This document shows, piece by piece, positions 1 to 10,600 of a DNA stretch of 64,000 nt (the first letter of the stretch is position 1; each line of letters begins with the position of its first letter). This DNA comes from an uncultured Bacteroidales bacterium (lineage in GTDB: Bacteria > Bacteroidota > Bacteroidia > Bacteroidales > UBA932): NCBI GenBank assembly GCA_900320545.1, contig ONSU01000024.1:1-64000 (forward strand). The letters run 5' to 3'. A program made the position numbers and the translations under genes. The notes under the pieces were generated by a model, which did not search any database, was not told the DNA's origin, and saw only the letters and a list, made by a program, of their open reading frames with translations.

Positions 1-1201
1 AGCCGTTATTCACAAGATAGACCTCATTGCCGGAAAAACCACTGACATTCTCTTGAAAGTACCTGTAGTTGCTGCCGTAAACCAGATTCCCTGATACGGT
101 GACCGCTGCGGAGGGACTCCTGTATGCAAGGAAAGCCACATCAGTGGTACGGGCGACGGCTCCGGTAAACTTATTTTCCCCGCAGCAAAATAAAGTGTTG
201 TTTGAGAAGGAGCAATTCTCAAAGATCACAGGGGCGCCGTCCGTGGTAGTCCACTGCTCAAAACCCTGCCGGCACCAGCCGATACGGTTGTTTGTAAAGT
301 GGATGTTTGTCGGATGAGTCCCGTTTACTGAATTGCCTTGGATAGTGGTGGCGGTGTCATACACCCGGGTAATCTGGCAATTGGAAATCGTATTGTTATT
401 GTTCGGGGAGGCGCTGATCCAGCACTGGATGCCGTTGCCATAGCGGGCCCAGCTTGTTCTGGTGCCGATCTGTATGGAGCCGCCGATGATGTCAAGGTCG
501 CAATCGGTGATTGTACATCCGGTGATTTCGTTAATGCCGTTCCCTCCGAAGCCGACGATGGCGATGTCGCTGATCGTGCAGTTCGTCATAGATGTAACAG
601 CCTCCCCATAGGTCGCGAAACAAAGCGCTCCGGGACGGGAAGCCGATTTCATTCGCAGATATCTGTAGGTGGAACTTGTGATATTCCCCGGAGACCACTC
701 GCCGCTTGTGAAGAAGTCTCCCTCCGAGGAGAGTTCCGATACAGAGGACACCAGATTGCCGTAAACGGTATCTGTAGATGGATCGTAGATGGTTCCTATA
801 TTACCGTAGTATTTGTCGGCAGCATTGCATCCATGGCCGTAGAAGGATGCGGAAGCATTCATATCCAGTTTCCAGATTCCGGCGGATTCCTGCGACCAGG
901 AAGAATTGCTCCTCAGAATGGTGAATCCGCAGAGCACCGGCTTGTCACCGCTTCCATAGGCACCCAGGGTGCAATTGGAAAAACCGCTGATGCTTTCAAA
1001 AAAGATATCGCCCCGTTTGAGGAGGATGGTGTTCCCGTTCTTCTTCCCGCTCAATCCGGCCAGGGTTTTCCGCGGGGCCGATGAAGAGGTCCCGATATTG
1101 GTGTCGGAGCCGCTCGAGGACGACACATAATATGTGGCGGCCTGTCCGTGGGAAAAAACGGACAGGAAGAGCAGAAGTCCCAGAAATACCTTTTTACTCA
1201 T
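1..1201 (-). CDS. Secreted right-handed parallel beta-helix protein, C-terminus beyond left edge
   Basis: An uninterrupted minus-strand frame of 400 codons runs from an ATG at 1201 to the window edge, so the C-terminus is missing. Residues 1-21 form a signal peptide (MSKKVFLGLLLFLSVFSHGQA). The mature protein opens with ATYYVSSSSGSD, the usual start of secreted Bacteroidota beta-helix proteins. The body is rich in short Asn/Gly/Ser/Thr repeats such as NCTISD, GCTITDCD and NCQITR, spaced as the rungs of a parallel beta-helix. The fold occurs in polysaccharide lyases and in adhesins; no catalytic residues can be assigned here. The ATG overlaps the stop of the upstream phosphoesterase by four bases (ATGA), so the two are translationally coupled and this is the most distal visible gene of the SusC/SusD operon. 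Lyase or binding protein is undecided. Confidence 0.8.
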   Translation of the reverse strand, partial: MSKKVFLGLLLFLSVFSHGQAATYYVSSSSGSDTNIGTSSSAPRKTLAGLSGKKNGNTILLKRGDIFFESISGFSNCTLGAYGSGDKPVLCGFTILRSNSSWSQESAGIWKLDMNASASFYGHGCNAADKYYGNIGTIYDPSTDTVYGNLVSSVSELSSEGDFFTSGEWSPGNITSSTYRYLRMKSASRPGALCFATYGEAVTSMTNCTISDIAIVGFGGNGINEITGCTITDCDLDIIGGSIQIGTRTSWARYGNGIQCWISASPNNNNTISNCQITRVYDTATTIQGNSVNGTHPTNIHFTNNRIGWCRQGFEQWTTTDGAPVIFENCSFSNNTLFCCGENKFTGAVARTTDVAFLAYRSPSAAVTVSGNLVYGSNYRYFQENVSGFSGNEVYLVNNG

Positions 1202-2475
1202 TTTACTTTTACGTAATAGTAATTTTGATTTCCATCGGAGTCAATGGAAACGACGACGCTTTCGCCTTCTGACAGGCCGAACAGGCGGCCGCCGGGGGTT
1301 ATTCCGGCCACGTCGCAGTAGAGTTGCCATTTCCTGTTTTTATATTTACTGCCGGCTGCATCATAAGCGACCCAACGCAGGCCATCCCCTTGCATTTCGA
1401 GGCTCTCTCCAATGCTCAATTCAATCGGGGTCAGGTGATAAGTCCTGTTTGCGCCATAGCCAATCCTGACCATGGAAACGGTCTGGCCGTCTTGGGAGAT
1501 GGAGACGTAGTCCATCGCGTGCTCGTCAGGGGTGTCTTTCTTGCGCTGAACGCCAGCGGGAGAAAACGGAGAGCGCGTGCCGTCTGCATAGGGCGCATCA
1601 CAGGCAATCTGGACATACCAGACTCCGCTGCGAACCGTTTGCATATCGTGGTGTCTGTGTCCACCAAGAACAAGCAGTACCTGAAGGTCGGGACGGCGTT
1701 GCGGAAGGGTTTCGATGGCGTTCACCAGCGGAATATAGCATTTGTGCGTTTCCACTTCAAAGCCGATGGCCGAGTGCATGGCAAATACCAATTTCCAGCC
1801 CTTGGGAGCCTTGTCCATTGCTTCTTCTGTAAGCCATTTGAGTTGTTGTTCGTTCACACCTTCTTTCACTCCCCAGAAGACGTCCGTCCCTTCAAAACGG
1901 TCGAAAACATCTGCCACGATGTAGCGGATGCGGGCATCCGGTTCATCGTAATAATAATAAAGCCCTGTTTTATCTTTCGGGTTCCGTACAACGCCTTTAG
2001 CCGTCACGGCCGAGAAAGCTTTGAACGTAGCTTTGGGCGAGAGACTGTAACCGGCCTTTATATCCTTTGATTCGCGGGCGGTGAGATCGTGATTGCCGCG
2101 GACAGGAAGGAGGGATATGCTCTTGTCAAGACGGGCAAAAGATTCTTTCTGTGCTTTCCAGCACTGCTCCACATCATTTGTGTAAGCCGTGATGGCATCC
2201 CCGCCCCATATTGCTTTGGGGCGAGGAAGTCCATTCAAAACCGTCGAGATGATTTCTGTACTTGTGCTTTCGCCATCCGCCTTGAAATGAGTGTCAGCCC
2301 AGAAGATAAACCCATCTGCCTGAGCGGGCAAAAGGGATGCTATTTCCGTTTTCTTGGCGGAAAGATACGCATCATATCCAGGGGGCAGGACCTGATAGGC
2401 CTCCGCCGGAGCCGTCAGCGCAAGGCTGATGGCTCCGAAGAGGACGATACTTGTCAGAAATCTGCGAAGAAACAT
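1198..2475 (-). CDS. Secreted calcineurin-like metallophosphoesterase
   Basis: This 425-residue protein has a signal peptide ending near APAEA (residue 26). The dimetal phosphoesterase motifs occur in order: WADTH (about residue 59), GGD (about 91), RGNHD (about 125), AMHS (about 233) and GGHRHHD (about 270). A beta-rich tail of about 100 residues follows. The family hydrolyses phosphomonoesters or phosphodiesters; the substrate cannot be told from sequence. It has a signal peptide but no lipobox Cys, so it is probably periplasmic or exported. It begins one base after the stop of the fimbrillin-like gene and overlaps the beta-helix gene by four bases, so it belongs to the long minus-strand operon. 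The link to the SusC/SusD system is by position only. Confidence 0.85.
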   Translation of the reverse strand: MFLRRFLTSIVLFGAISLALTAPAEAYQVLPPGYDAYLSAKKTEIASLLPAQADGFIFWADTHFKADGESTSTEIISTVLNGLPRPKAIWGGDAITAYTNDVEQCWKAQKESFARLDKSISLLPVRGNHDLTARESKDIKAGYSLSPKATFKAFSAVTAKGVVRNPKDKTGLYYYYDEPDARIRYIVADVFDRFEGTDVFWGVKEGVNEQQLKWLTEEAMDKAPKGWKLVFAMHSAIGFEVETHKCYIPLVNAIETLPQRRPDLQVLLVLGGHRHHDMQTVRSGVWYVQIACDAPYADGTRSPFSPAGVQRKKDTPDEHAMDYVSISQDGQTVSMVRIGYGANRTYHLTPIELSIGESLEMQGDGLRWVAYDAAGSKYKNRKWQLYCDVAGITPGGRLFGLSEGESVVVSIDSDGNQNYYYVKVK

Positions 2476-2476
2476 A

Positions 2477-3928
2477 TTACTCGACTGCTGTATAAACCAG
2501 ATTGAGTTTACTCAGATTCATGTAGGTATGTTTATGATAGATGTAGTAACTTTGACCGGCCTGCGAACCAGTGACATTGATGCTGGCAACTGTTCCAGCT
2601 GGACCAGTCGTTCCAGCCATCGCGCTTTTAACACCCGTGTAATAATCTATGGAGGCGTCCGAGGAATTACCACCTACATCATCCAGGTTGCCGCAAATCC
2701 TTAATCTCTGGGTTGTATTGGACGTTGATTCGTACTGGTGGTAGAACTGTACCTGTGTCAGCTTTTTCCCGGGAATAGCTGGAGTCTTAATATAGCACAA
2801 AATCTCGCTGGTACTTCCGGAAATTCTTACGGCTCTTACTAGTTTGTCTGTATTGACTGTTGCGATTCTGTAATAAATGGAACCGGCCGCAGAGCCATTA
2901 TTCGCGCATAGGTAGAAAGGATAGGAGTATCCGTCTTGATCGAACCAATAAGTCGCTCCTCCGGTCAATGCCGTACCGGCTGCTTTGGGCAGATATGTTT
3001 TCGTTCCTCCATTCATCTGGTATAAAGTGATACCCTGCGTCACGTTGGCATCATCCTTCCCCGTGGTATATAGAGGCAGCGTCAGCGTCAAATCTCCGGC
3101 AGGAACATCCTGAACCTCGGCAAGCGTAAGCTTCTTGAGCAGAATCCTGCCATTTCTTACAACAGTAACGGGATTGGAAGAAGAGAACTCTTTTGTCTTG
3201 CCGTTAAGCAGGGTGATGGTAATCTTTATCCCGGTATAGGTTCCCGGAACAAGGCTGAAATAGAATGTGCAATCATTGAACTGAAGGCCGTTCTCTTCCA
3301 CGATGTCAAAGTCAACGCTCTTTGCGCCGTCCGGAGCGGAAACGACTGAAGGAACACCGGAATTATAATCAATACTTACGTTTCCGGCCAGCGACTCGTT
3401 TGCCGTGAGTTTGACATTGCTGATTCCGATTACATCGGCAGGAATCTGAATACCCAGAATACCGCAGACGTTTTTCAGTTCGGCCGTATAGGAACCGGCG
3501 GTCCCGCTGATTTCGCCGATGGAAAGATTCATTCCCCGGAGGATGGAATTCTTGGTGGTTGCACGATAGTGCTCGGCAATCGTAGTGGTAACAACGCTTC
3601 CGCTGATACTTGCACCGTCAGCATAGGGATACACGGCATAAAGAGGATTGCTCCCGCTGGTGATTTCGCCCTCAAAGGAGACCGAGGCTCCTGCTGACGC
3701 ATTTTCAAAATCGTTATTATCTCCGGCGCTGTCAAATACGGAGATATGATCGTTTTTATTGAAACGGATGGTTTCAATTCCGTAAGTCTTGGTTTCTTGA
3801 TTGCCGGCATTGATAGTAATCTTCTCCTTAGCAACAGAGGTGGGCTGGGTAGGTTCCTTAGAGCAGCCGGCCGCTATGGAAGCAGCTGCTATGATGGCGA
3901 TAGCCAGATAAAACTTTTTCATAATCAT
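2477..3928 (-). CDS. Fimbrillin-like (Mfa/FimA-type) surface lipoprotein
   Basis: The protein is 483 residues long with a lipoprotein signal (IAAGC, Cys about 22). The N-terminal half has fimbrillin-family hallmarks: a TINAG/TKTYG strand, FNKNDHISVFD, and LYAVYPYADG near residue 95, followed by a beta-sandwich of repeated short strands. The C-terminal half (about 290-483) is a second beta domain typical of Bacteroidales surface lipoproteins. There is no usher-like or anchor pilin gene nearby, so it may be a surface-displayed accessory or glycan-binding lipoprotein and not a pilus stalk. An alternative start is the third codon (ATG at 3922, MKKF). It sits 13 bases after a 45-residue peptide gene and 1 base before the phosphoesterase gene. 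Confidence 0.75.
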   Translation of the reverse strand: MIMKKFYLAIAIIAAASIAAGCSKEPTQPTSVAKEKITINAGNQETKTYGIETIRFNKNDHISVFDSAGDNNDFENASAGASVSFEGEITSGSNPLYAVYPYADGASISGSVVTTTIAEHYRATTKNSILRGMNLSIGEISGTAGSYTAELKNVCGILGIQIPADVIGISNVKLTANESLAGNVSIDYNSGVPSVVSAPDGAKSVDFDIVEENGLQFNDCTFYFSLVPGTYTGIKITITLLNGKTKEFSSSNPVTVVRNGRILLKKLTLAEVQDVPAGDLTLTLPLYTTGKDDANVTQGITLYQMNGGTKTYLPKAAGTALTGGATYWFDQDGYSYPFYLCANNGSAAGSIYYRIATVNTDKLVRAVRISGSTSEILCYIKTPAIPGKKLTQVQFYHQYESTSNTTQRLRICGNLDDVGGNSSDASIDYYTGVKSAMAGTTGPAGTVASINVTGSQAGQSYYIYHKHTYMNLSKLNLVYTAVE

Positions 3929-3941
3929 ACTGCTTTAAAGG

Positions 3942-4079
3942 TTACCAGACAAATTGTTCTTCTTCGGCTCCATAGCCTTCATTGCTGAAATTCGCGTCTA
4001 CGGCAGAGGCGCAGACAACTTCCCGTTGCAGTGTAATAATTAGCTGCATGCGAGGGGGTTCATAAGTGTGTTTTTCCAT
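3942..4079 (-). CDS. Short peptide (45 aa) upstream of fimbrillin-like gene
   Basis: A complete small ORF encodes 45 residues: MEKHTYEPPRMQLIIT at the start, a central VVCASAV, then an acidic tail GYGAEEEQFVW ending in Trp. The design is a Tyr/Pro N-terminus, a central Val/Cys/Ser segment, then Asn/Gly-rich residues and an acidic C-terminus ending in an aromatic. The ORF at 25275-25409 shares this design and also precedes a fimbrillin-like gene. I recall short proteins of this kind as common in Bacteroidales, but their function is not known to me. There is no signal peptide. It lies between the BACONx3 lipoprotein (25-base gap) and the fimbrillin-like gene (13-base gap), in the same transcript. 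The recurrence in two loci is the main reason to believe it is translated. Confidence 0.65.
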   Translation of the reverse strand: MEKHTYEPPRMQLIITLQREVVCASAVDANFSNEGYGAEEEQFVW

Positions 4080-4103
4080 ACTTTTTATTGTTTGTTGAAA
4101 TAA

Positions 4104-5753
4104 TTAATCCATAATAGGTCGGATAGGCAGACCATAGCAGCGGTTCGCGCTTCCGGCAATGGTAACGGCCGTCCCCGAGAAGGTCGGGCGCCAGGCCTTC
4201 AGGGCATCCGTATGTAAGTCGGCAGACCAATAATAACCGTTTGTGATAGCAGAGCGGAATTCGGCGTTGAGGAAATATCCGGCTGCCGGAATGAAAATAT
4301 ATTTGCCTTCATAGTCCCCCTTGCCTTCTACCTTGTAACCGGTAACGCCGCCGAATTCAGTGTTCTCAGCATTCTGCCAAGTCCACTCGCAGTTGTTGTA
4401 AAGAGCGTTCCAGTCGGCTCTCGTCGGTGTCCTCCATCCTTCTCCCAAGATTGCCGTAGCTGCATCATCTCCAGCCTGTAAGGCTTTCAGTTTGTCGGTG
4501 GAATTATACTTGTTGTAAGTAGTCGTACTCTTGTAATAAGGAGCATTCTTGATTTTATATCCGTCAAAAGCGGCATCTGCGCCATATTTGGCGGCTTCTG
4601 CTTCCGTCAAATCAGTACGCTTCTTGCCCCAGGTTACAGTAACTGAATAACCGCCATTGGAAGGTCCTGTCCAGGAAACAGACTTGTACATAGGCTCGGT
4701 AGCACCCCAGGCGAAGTAGTCCCCATAATTCCAGGGATTCTCAGCGCCGAGGTTACAGACGGCCCACTTGGGTCCATCGGCATAGAGCTGTATCTCTGTC
4801 TCTGCAGCGGGTTTTCCTTTCTGGGTTACGGAGCAGGAGCAGAAGACGTCTTCTCCAATGGAAATGGTAAGTTCAGCGCTGCGATCCTCTTCGCTTTCAT
4901 TTGCCGTCTTTGATGAAAGTGTAACCGTCGCTATACCATTACCCTGAAGTTGACTGATTTCAAGCCAGGAGGCAACCGCTTCGCTGTAGCCTTCGATAAT
5001 CCACGGCAAGAGTGCGGTTGAAGGGGTAATGACAATTGAACTGCTTTCCTCAGCGGAGCTTTCGAATACAACGGATTCGGGGGCAACGCTGATGCTGATT
5101 GCGGGTTTCTGACTGACATGCAGGATAGAGGCATTGACCCGATCGAGACGGAATGTCAGTTCTGCCGTGCGGGTCTCGGTTTCCGCTCCAGCGATGAGAG
5201 TTGTGAGAGTAATGGCTGTTTCTCCACTTCCTTCGACGGCCGATATGTCGAGCCACTGCCTTACTTCATCAGTATACCCTTCGAGGGTCCACGGTTTGGA
5301 CGTCAGGACGTTTATCACTTCGCTCTCTCCTTGAGCTGAGCCGAGACGCACACTCTCCTGGGACAGGGAAATGGTACGGGCAGGGTCGGAAATCTGTTTG
5401 ATGCAGAGTTTTGCCTGGGGTCCCTTCTCTATGGCAAAAGTAAGCGTGGCCACCCTGTCTTCATGATAAGGATTCGTTTCTTTCGTGGAGATATGAATGG
5501 TTTCATTTCCGTCTCCGGACTTTTTGTCGACGGACAGCCAGCCATCAAGGGCATCGGTCCATCCGGTCATTTCCCAGGCGGCCGATGATGTTATTTGCAC
5601 ATCATAACCTTCTCCGGCTTCGGGACCAAACTCGAGAATCTCGAAAGACAGGGAAATCTCCTGCTGGTCCTCATGCCGTGACGGCTCGTTCTTCTCCTGG
5701 CACGAGAAGATGGCCAGAAGAAATAAAGTAATCATGAAACTGTATTTTTTCAT
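4104..5753 (-). CDS. Lipoprotein with three BACON domains and a C-terminal FISUMP-like domain
   Basis: This 549-residue lipoprotein has a signal peptide ending LLAIFSC (Cys about 18). Three tandem BACON-type domains follow at about 35-125, 126-220 and 221-315. Each has the same pattern, for example SAAWEMTGWTD / GWLSVDKKSGDGNETI. From about 325 to the end is a domain resembling the Fibrobacter paralogous (FISUMP/TIGR02145) family: WAVCNLGAENPWNYGDYFAWG near its start, GWRTPTRADW in the middle and YGLPIRPI at the end. BACON domains are thought to bind carbohydrate or mucin-type ligands on the cell surface. It starts 9 bases after SusD, the usual position of a SusE/SusF-like surface glycan-binding lipoprotein, which is the inferred role. 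Confidence 0.8.
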   Translation of the reverse strand: MKKYSFMITLFLLAIFSCQEKNEPSRHEDQQEISLSFEILEFGPEAGEGYDVQITSSAAWEMTGWTDALDGWLSVDKKSGDGNETIHISTKETNPYHEDRVATLTFAIEKGPQAKLCIKQISDPARTISLSQESVRLGSAQGESEVINVLTSKPWTLEGYTDEVRQWLDISAVEGSGETAITLTTLIAGAETETRTAELTFRLDRVNASILHVSQKPAISISVAPESVVFESSAEESSSIVITPSTALLPWIIEGYSEAVASWLEISQLQGNGIATVTLSSKTANESEEDRSAELTISIGEDVFCSCSVTQKGKPAAETEIQLYADGPKWAVCNLGAENPWNYGDYFAWGATEPMYKSVSWTGPSNGGYSVTVTWGKKRTDLTEAEAAKYGADAAFDGYKIKNAPYYKSTTTYNKYNSTDKLKALQAGDDAATAILGEGWRTPTRADWNALYNNCEWTWQNAENTEFGGVTGYKVEGKGDYEGKYIFIPAAGYFLNAEFRSAITNGYYWSADLHTDALKAWRPTFSGTAVTIAGSANRCYGLPIRPIMD

Positions 5754-5762
5754 ATCGCAGTA

Positions 5763-7589
5763 TTATTGCCAAAATACTTCTGAAGGGTTCTGATCGCTGG
5801 GGGAGAGAGCTGTGTTGTAGGTCAGCTCGTCCCTGGGGAAGGCGCAGATAAGCCCTTTACGGACATCCGCTACCGCTTCCGGATAAATCTGATGATCGCC
5901 GTACTTAGGCTGGCCAAAGTGTGAACTGCGGTATCCGTCCACCGTTTTCCCGCTAGCGGTAAAATCATCCTGCTCGGGAAGATACAGGAAGGCATTGTGA
6001 GGTTTGGCGATGTTCTCCGAGAGCCAGGTGGCACCGAACCGGTGGGTATCATAATACTCATGGCCCTCTCCGCCGAGCTCGAAACAACGCTCCCAGAAAA
6101 TCCGCGTAATAAGTTCTTCATTCGTGTTGAAATCCGCCGCATCCCAATCTGCAGGCTGGGTGGATTCTGTGCCTCTTGCCCGGGCAAGAAGTTTATTTAC
6201 ATACCCGACGGCCTCCGTCTTTTCCCCCAGATATGCGCAGGCTTCCGCCGCATTCAGGTAAACCTCGGCAAGACGCATTACATACAAGTCAGCATAGCCG
6301 TTTGTGGCATCGTAGCGCGGGTCCAGATATTTCTTCCAATAAGGCATGCACTGCTTGTATTCGTTGGAAGTAATATAAATGGATGCGGCATTCGGATAGC
6401 AGTTGAGCGGGCTTGTCTGGTTACTCACATATTTGTTGTAGATGAGCGCGGCGTCGAGGCGCGGATCATCGCACTTGACAAAAATGTTGGCGGCATTTCC
6501 CGAACCCATCGTGCCACCGTATGTTTCGCACCATTTCTGGAAATACCACCGGGTCGGGCGGATTCTCCCATAATTCTGGAAAAGAGACGTCCCGTTGATG
6601 TATGCCGGAAGGGAAGCCCCGGCAAGCGTAGAGCCGTCCACTTCACTGGTATTAGGAATTACAAAAATGCGTTCCAGCGACTCGAAATCGCTCAGATCTG
6701 TCCAGCGGAAAAGATCGGCATAGTTTTCTTCCAGGCGGAAGGGCGACTTGCTTTCATCCAGAACGGCGAGAGCTGCTTCCTTGGCGGCTTTGTATGCTTT
6801 TTCGGCTGTTTCGATGCCGTGTTTGGAGAAATCCGGTGTGACTCCGACCCAGAAATTATCATCGGGATGCGCCAGCAGGGAACCAATTGTAACATAGACT
6901 GTTGAGAGCATCGCCGTGGCGGCGTAATTGCAGATACGTCCCGAACTCTTCGCGTTGATGGCGAACTGCTCGTCATAACTCCTCACGTTGGCTTCCGCCC
7001 ACTTGAGGTCATCGATGATCTGGTCGTAAACGAGCCAGAAGTCCACGCGCTTGCCATTGGCATCCGAGAGTGACTGGGCCGGTTCCAGATGCATGGGAAT
7101 ATTTCCCCATTGGCGTACCAGATAGAAATATGAAACGGCACGCAAGAAACGGGCTTCTCCTTCAATCTGGTCTTTATAATGCTGGTCCACGGGGCTGGAC
7201 GGCAGTTCGTAAATCAGACGGTTGCAAAGTTGGATGGTCGCATAAAAATTTTTGAAGAGGTTGTACCCCTGGGGACTGGTCGAATACTGAGCGAAGGAGA
7301 GAAGCATTGTCCATCGTAGCTGCCCGTCCGAAAGCCTCGACTTCGGGCCGCCGAAATGGACGACGCCGGAGGCGGGGAACAGGAATTCGTGCATCGTGGT
7401 GGATGTAAGCCCCGTAGAAGTCCTGAGTTGAGCATAACAGCCGGTGATGGCGGTCTCCAGGGCTGCCTCTGTACCGTAAATATCCTTTCCTGAATAACGG
7501 GCGGGAGATTCTTCTTCAAGGAAGCTGCAAGATGCTACTGTGGCAATGGATAAAACCACGGATATAAGGTATTTAACTGTCTTAACCAT
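5763..7589 (-). CDS. SusD/RagB-family outer-membrane nutrient-binding lipoprotein
   Basis: The protein is 608 residues with lipobox VASC (Cys about 21). It carries SusD hallmarks: an N-terminal helical SusD-like segment (GTEAALETAITGCYAQ), RFLRAVSYFYLVRQWGNIP near residue 140, TPR-like helices, and the C-terminal RagB/SusD region (RLAEVYLNAAEACAYLG, then IFWERCFELGGEGHEYYD). SusD caps the SusC barrel and delivers ligand to it. I chose the ATG at 7589 because GGAGGAG lies 8 bases upstream. An in-frame ATG at 7604 is only 4 bases after the SusC stop and lacks a ribosome site, and longer starts would run into SusC. It follows SusC by 19 bases, the standard order. Confidence 0.92.
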   Translation of the reverse strand: MVKTVKYLISVVLSIATVASCSFLEEESPARYSGKDIYGTEAALETAITGCYAQLRTSTGLTSTTMHEFLFPASGVVHFGGPKSRLSDGQLRWTMLLSFAQYSTSPQGYNLFKNFYATIQLCNRLIYELPSSPVDQHYKDQIEGEARFLRAVSYFYLVRQWGNIPMHLEPAQSLSDANGKRVDFWLVYDQIIDDLKWAEANVRSYDEQFAINAKSSGRICNYAATAMLSTVYVTIGSLLAHPDDNFWVGVTPDFSKHGIETAEKAYKAAKEAALAVLDESKSPFRLEENYADLFRWTDLSDFESLERIFVIPNTSEVDGSTLAGASLPAYINGTSLFQNYGRIRPTRWYFQKWCETYGGTMGSGNAANIFVKCDDPRLDAALIYNKYVSNQTSPLNCYPNAASIYITSNEYKQCMPYWKKYLDPRYDATNGYADLYVMRLAEVYLNAAEACAYLGEKTEAVGYVNKLLARARGTESTQPADWDAADFNTNEELITRIFWERCFELGGEGHEYYDTHRFGATWLSENIAKPHNAFLYLPEQDDFTASGKTVDGYRSSHFGQPKYGDHQIYPEAVADVRKGLICAFPRDELTYNTALSPSDQNPSEVFWQ

Positions 7590-7608
7590 ATTGTGCTCCT
7601 CCATCTTG

Positions 7609-10600
7609 TCAGAAAGTAAACTTAAGGTCAAATTTGAAGCTTCGTGCTCCGGGATAGGATCCCATATCGGCGCCGCGCTTTTTAATATTCCCATAACTGT
7701 TGACATTGGGGTCCCATCCGGAATATTTTGTCCATACCCACAGGTTTCCGGCGGATGCGCCTATGGTCATATTCCTCAGGAATAGTGCTTTGTCTTTTTT
7801 CTGGAAGACAAACGTATAGGAAAGGGAAACGTTCGACAGTCTGAGGAAGGAACCGTCTTCAACATAGCGGCTGCTGGGCAGTTTGACATCCGCTCCACTC
7901 ATCGCCCCAAGCGCGGGATACCAGGTATTGGTGTTTTCCGGAGTCCAGGCAGACGTGACGACACTGCGCTGAACGTTCCGGTTGACATTAGAAGTATTGG
8001 TATCCATCATCCGGTTGATGTTGTAAATGTCATTTCCATAGGAACCGATGAAATTTGCGGTAAACCGGAGTCTCTTCCAGGAAAAGGATGTATTGAACCC
8101 ATAGGTGAAGTCCGGATTCGGATCTCCGATAATGGTTCGGTCGCTGTCGTCGATTATGCCATCCTCGTTGAGGTCAACGTAATTGACGGCTCCAGGTCCA
8201 CGGTATGTGTTTCCGTCACCGTATGGGACCCCGGTTTCGCCCTCCTGAACCAATCCGTCACAGAGAAGCCCATAGAACTGAGACATCGGTTGCCCCTGGA
8301 CAAAAATGTTCAGGGTGGATTTCAGGACATCTCCCGATCCGATGATGTCACCGTCAAAATATTCAACATACCGGCGGTTCCCCGGTGAGAGCCAGATGTT
8401 TCCGCTACTGGTTCCTGCAGGGTTGATCGATAGGATCTTGTTTTTGTTGAGAGAAAGATTCCCTCCGATCGTCCACTCAAAATCATTGATCTTGAGCGGC
8501 ACGGCGTCTACCGTGAACTCCAGACCCTTGTTTTCTATCGATCCCATATTAACAAACGGACTCTGAAGGCCGGCGGAACCTGCAATCGTCGGCTGCTGAA
8601 GGAGGTCTTTCGTCTTTTTGTAATAAGCTTCGGCCGTGAAGGTGAGCCGCCCCTGCCACAGGCCTAAGTCGATGCCGATATTTGTCTGTTCCGTGGTCTC
8701 CCACTTCAGGTCTTTGTTCGGGAAATTTTTGGTCATCGTTACCAAAATCTTCTGGGCATCGGCTTCGTGGCTGGGGAAGTATCCGGTAGTATAGTTGACC
8801 GTCGTGGCATAAGGCTGTGCGGCCTGCTTGCCGACCTGTCCCCATCCGACGCGCAGTTTCAGCATCGAGATGGTTTTTACCTTAAACCATGGCTCCTGAT
8901 TGATTCTCCAGGCGGCGGCGAAGGAAGGGAAATTCGCCCACTTGTTTTTGCCGGCGAAACGGCTGGAGCCATCAATACGCCAGGTCGCCGTGACGATGTA
9001 GCGATCCCGATAATTGTAGATGCCTCGGACAAACCAGGACATCATCGTGGATTTTGTCTCATCAAACGTAAACCAGGAATATGCGGCCGAATTGAGGGAG
9101 TGTTCCTGCGCTTTCCATTCGTCTATATTGATTCCTTCTGTTGTCTGGGCTGATAATCCGTCGTATGACATGGACATTCCCAGTGTCGCATTGATGCTAT
9201 GCCTGTTGCGAAATTTCCGGTCATAATTCAGAAGCGAATCCCAGTTCCAATTGAGACGTTCTACCGTACCGATTGCAGCGGTGGCGCCGGATGCATCCCA
9301 GGAGAGGAGCGCTGACTTGAACTTGGCCTGCTCCGTAACTCTGTAATCGGCTCCGAACTGGGTATTGAAAGTCAGCCCTTTAATGATGGTCGCATTGAAA
9401 TAAACGCTGGGGTTGATGCGGTATTCCGTTTTATTGTTGGTGAAGCCTGTGAGCCAGCGGTCCGGACCGGCCATATAGGTTTTGTCGTCTGTATCAATGT
9501 CGATGTAATCCCCCTCATCGTCGGTTATCTTTTTATATGTGTATGGAGCAGAAGATACCATGCTCCTCATAAGCGAAGTGGCAGTTGTCAGTGTTCCGAA
9601 AGAGGCACCCTGGGTAAGCTGGGACCGGAGGAATGAGGCGGACAATTTCGCCCCCACCTTGATGGAACGTCCCAGCTCTCTGTCCAGATTCAGTCGTGCC
9701 GTGTAATTCTGGAACCCCGTATTGCGGATGATGCCCCTCGCATCATTTACACCTACCGAGAAAAGATAGTTTGTCTTCTTGGGCTTTCCGGAAACGGACA
9801 GATAGAAGCGCTCGCTGACCGTGTTCCGCATTACGTAGTTCTGCCAGTCTATAGGGATGATGCGTCCGCTCGTAATGGTCGTCAGGCGTGTGGCGGCGTC
9901 GGAGGACATCAGAGGGCTCAGCGTCTGGCTCTCCATCGCCAGAAGGTAATTCACGTAGTCCTCATAGGACATGATGTCCATCTTCTTGTAAGGGGTCAGT
10001 ACATCCAGACCGAGAGAAACACGAATTCGGGGTTGATCCGTATTGGCTTTTTTTGTCGTAATAAGGACCACACCATTAGCGCCCTGAGAACCATAAATGG
10101 CTGTTGCGGAAGCATCCTTCAGCACTTCGATGGAGGCGATATCCTGGGGGTTGATTCCCATAAGACCGTTAGTCTCTTCATCCGAACCGCTGTTGTCGGC
10201 TCCTGAATGTGCGGTCAAAAGACTCATTGATGTCCCGGTATTCATAATGACTCCATCCACGACATAAAGCGGATCTGTGCTGGAGAAGGAACTGGCTCCG
10301 CGGATTTGTACCGTGACCCCGGCGTCCGGTGACGCACTGTTGTTGATAATGTTGACTCCGGCTGCATTGCCTTGAAGCAATTGGTCCAGACTTGAGCTCT
10401 GTGCGCTTTCCATATCGTCAATCTTGACGGAAGTTACGGAGCCGGTAAGGTCGCTCTTGCGCATGGAACCATAACCGATGACAACGACCTCTTCCAACTG
10501 TTCGGCGTCATCTGGCAGGACTATGTCTATCTTCGTGCGACCGTCAATATCAATCGTCACGGTCTGATAACTCAAACAGGAGAAAACCAATTTTGGCTTT

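Noticed and set aside
338-1084. 248-codon plus-strand ORF at the left edge
   Set aside because: It is a shadow of the minus-strand beta-helix gene, which has a signal peptide, family-typical repeats and coupling to the upstream gene.
3929-4103. Riboswitch or structured leader before the fimbrillin-like gene
   Set aside because: The stretch is better explained by the 45-residue peptide ORF; no riboswitch motif was recognised here or elsewhere in the window.
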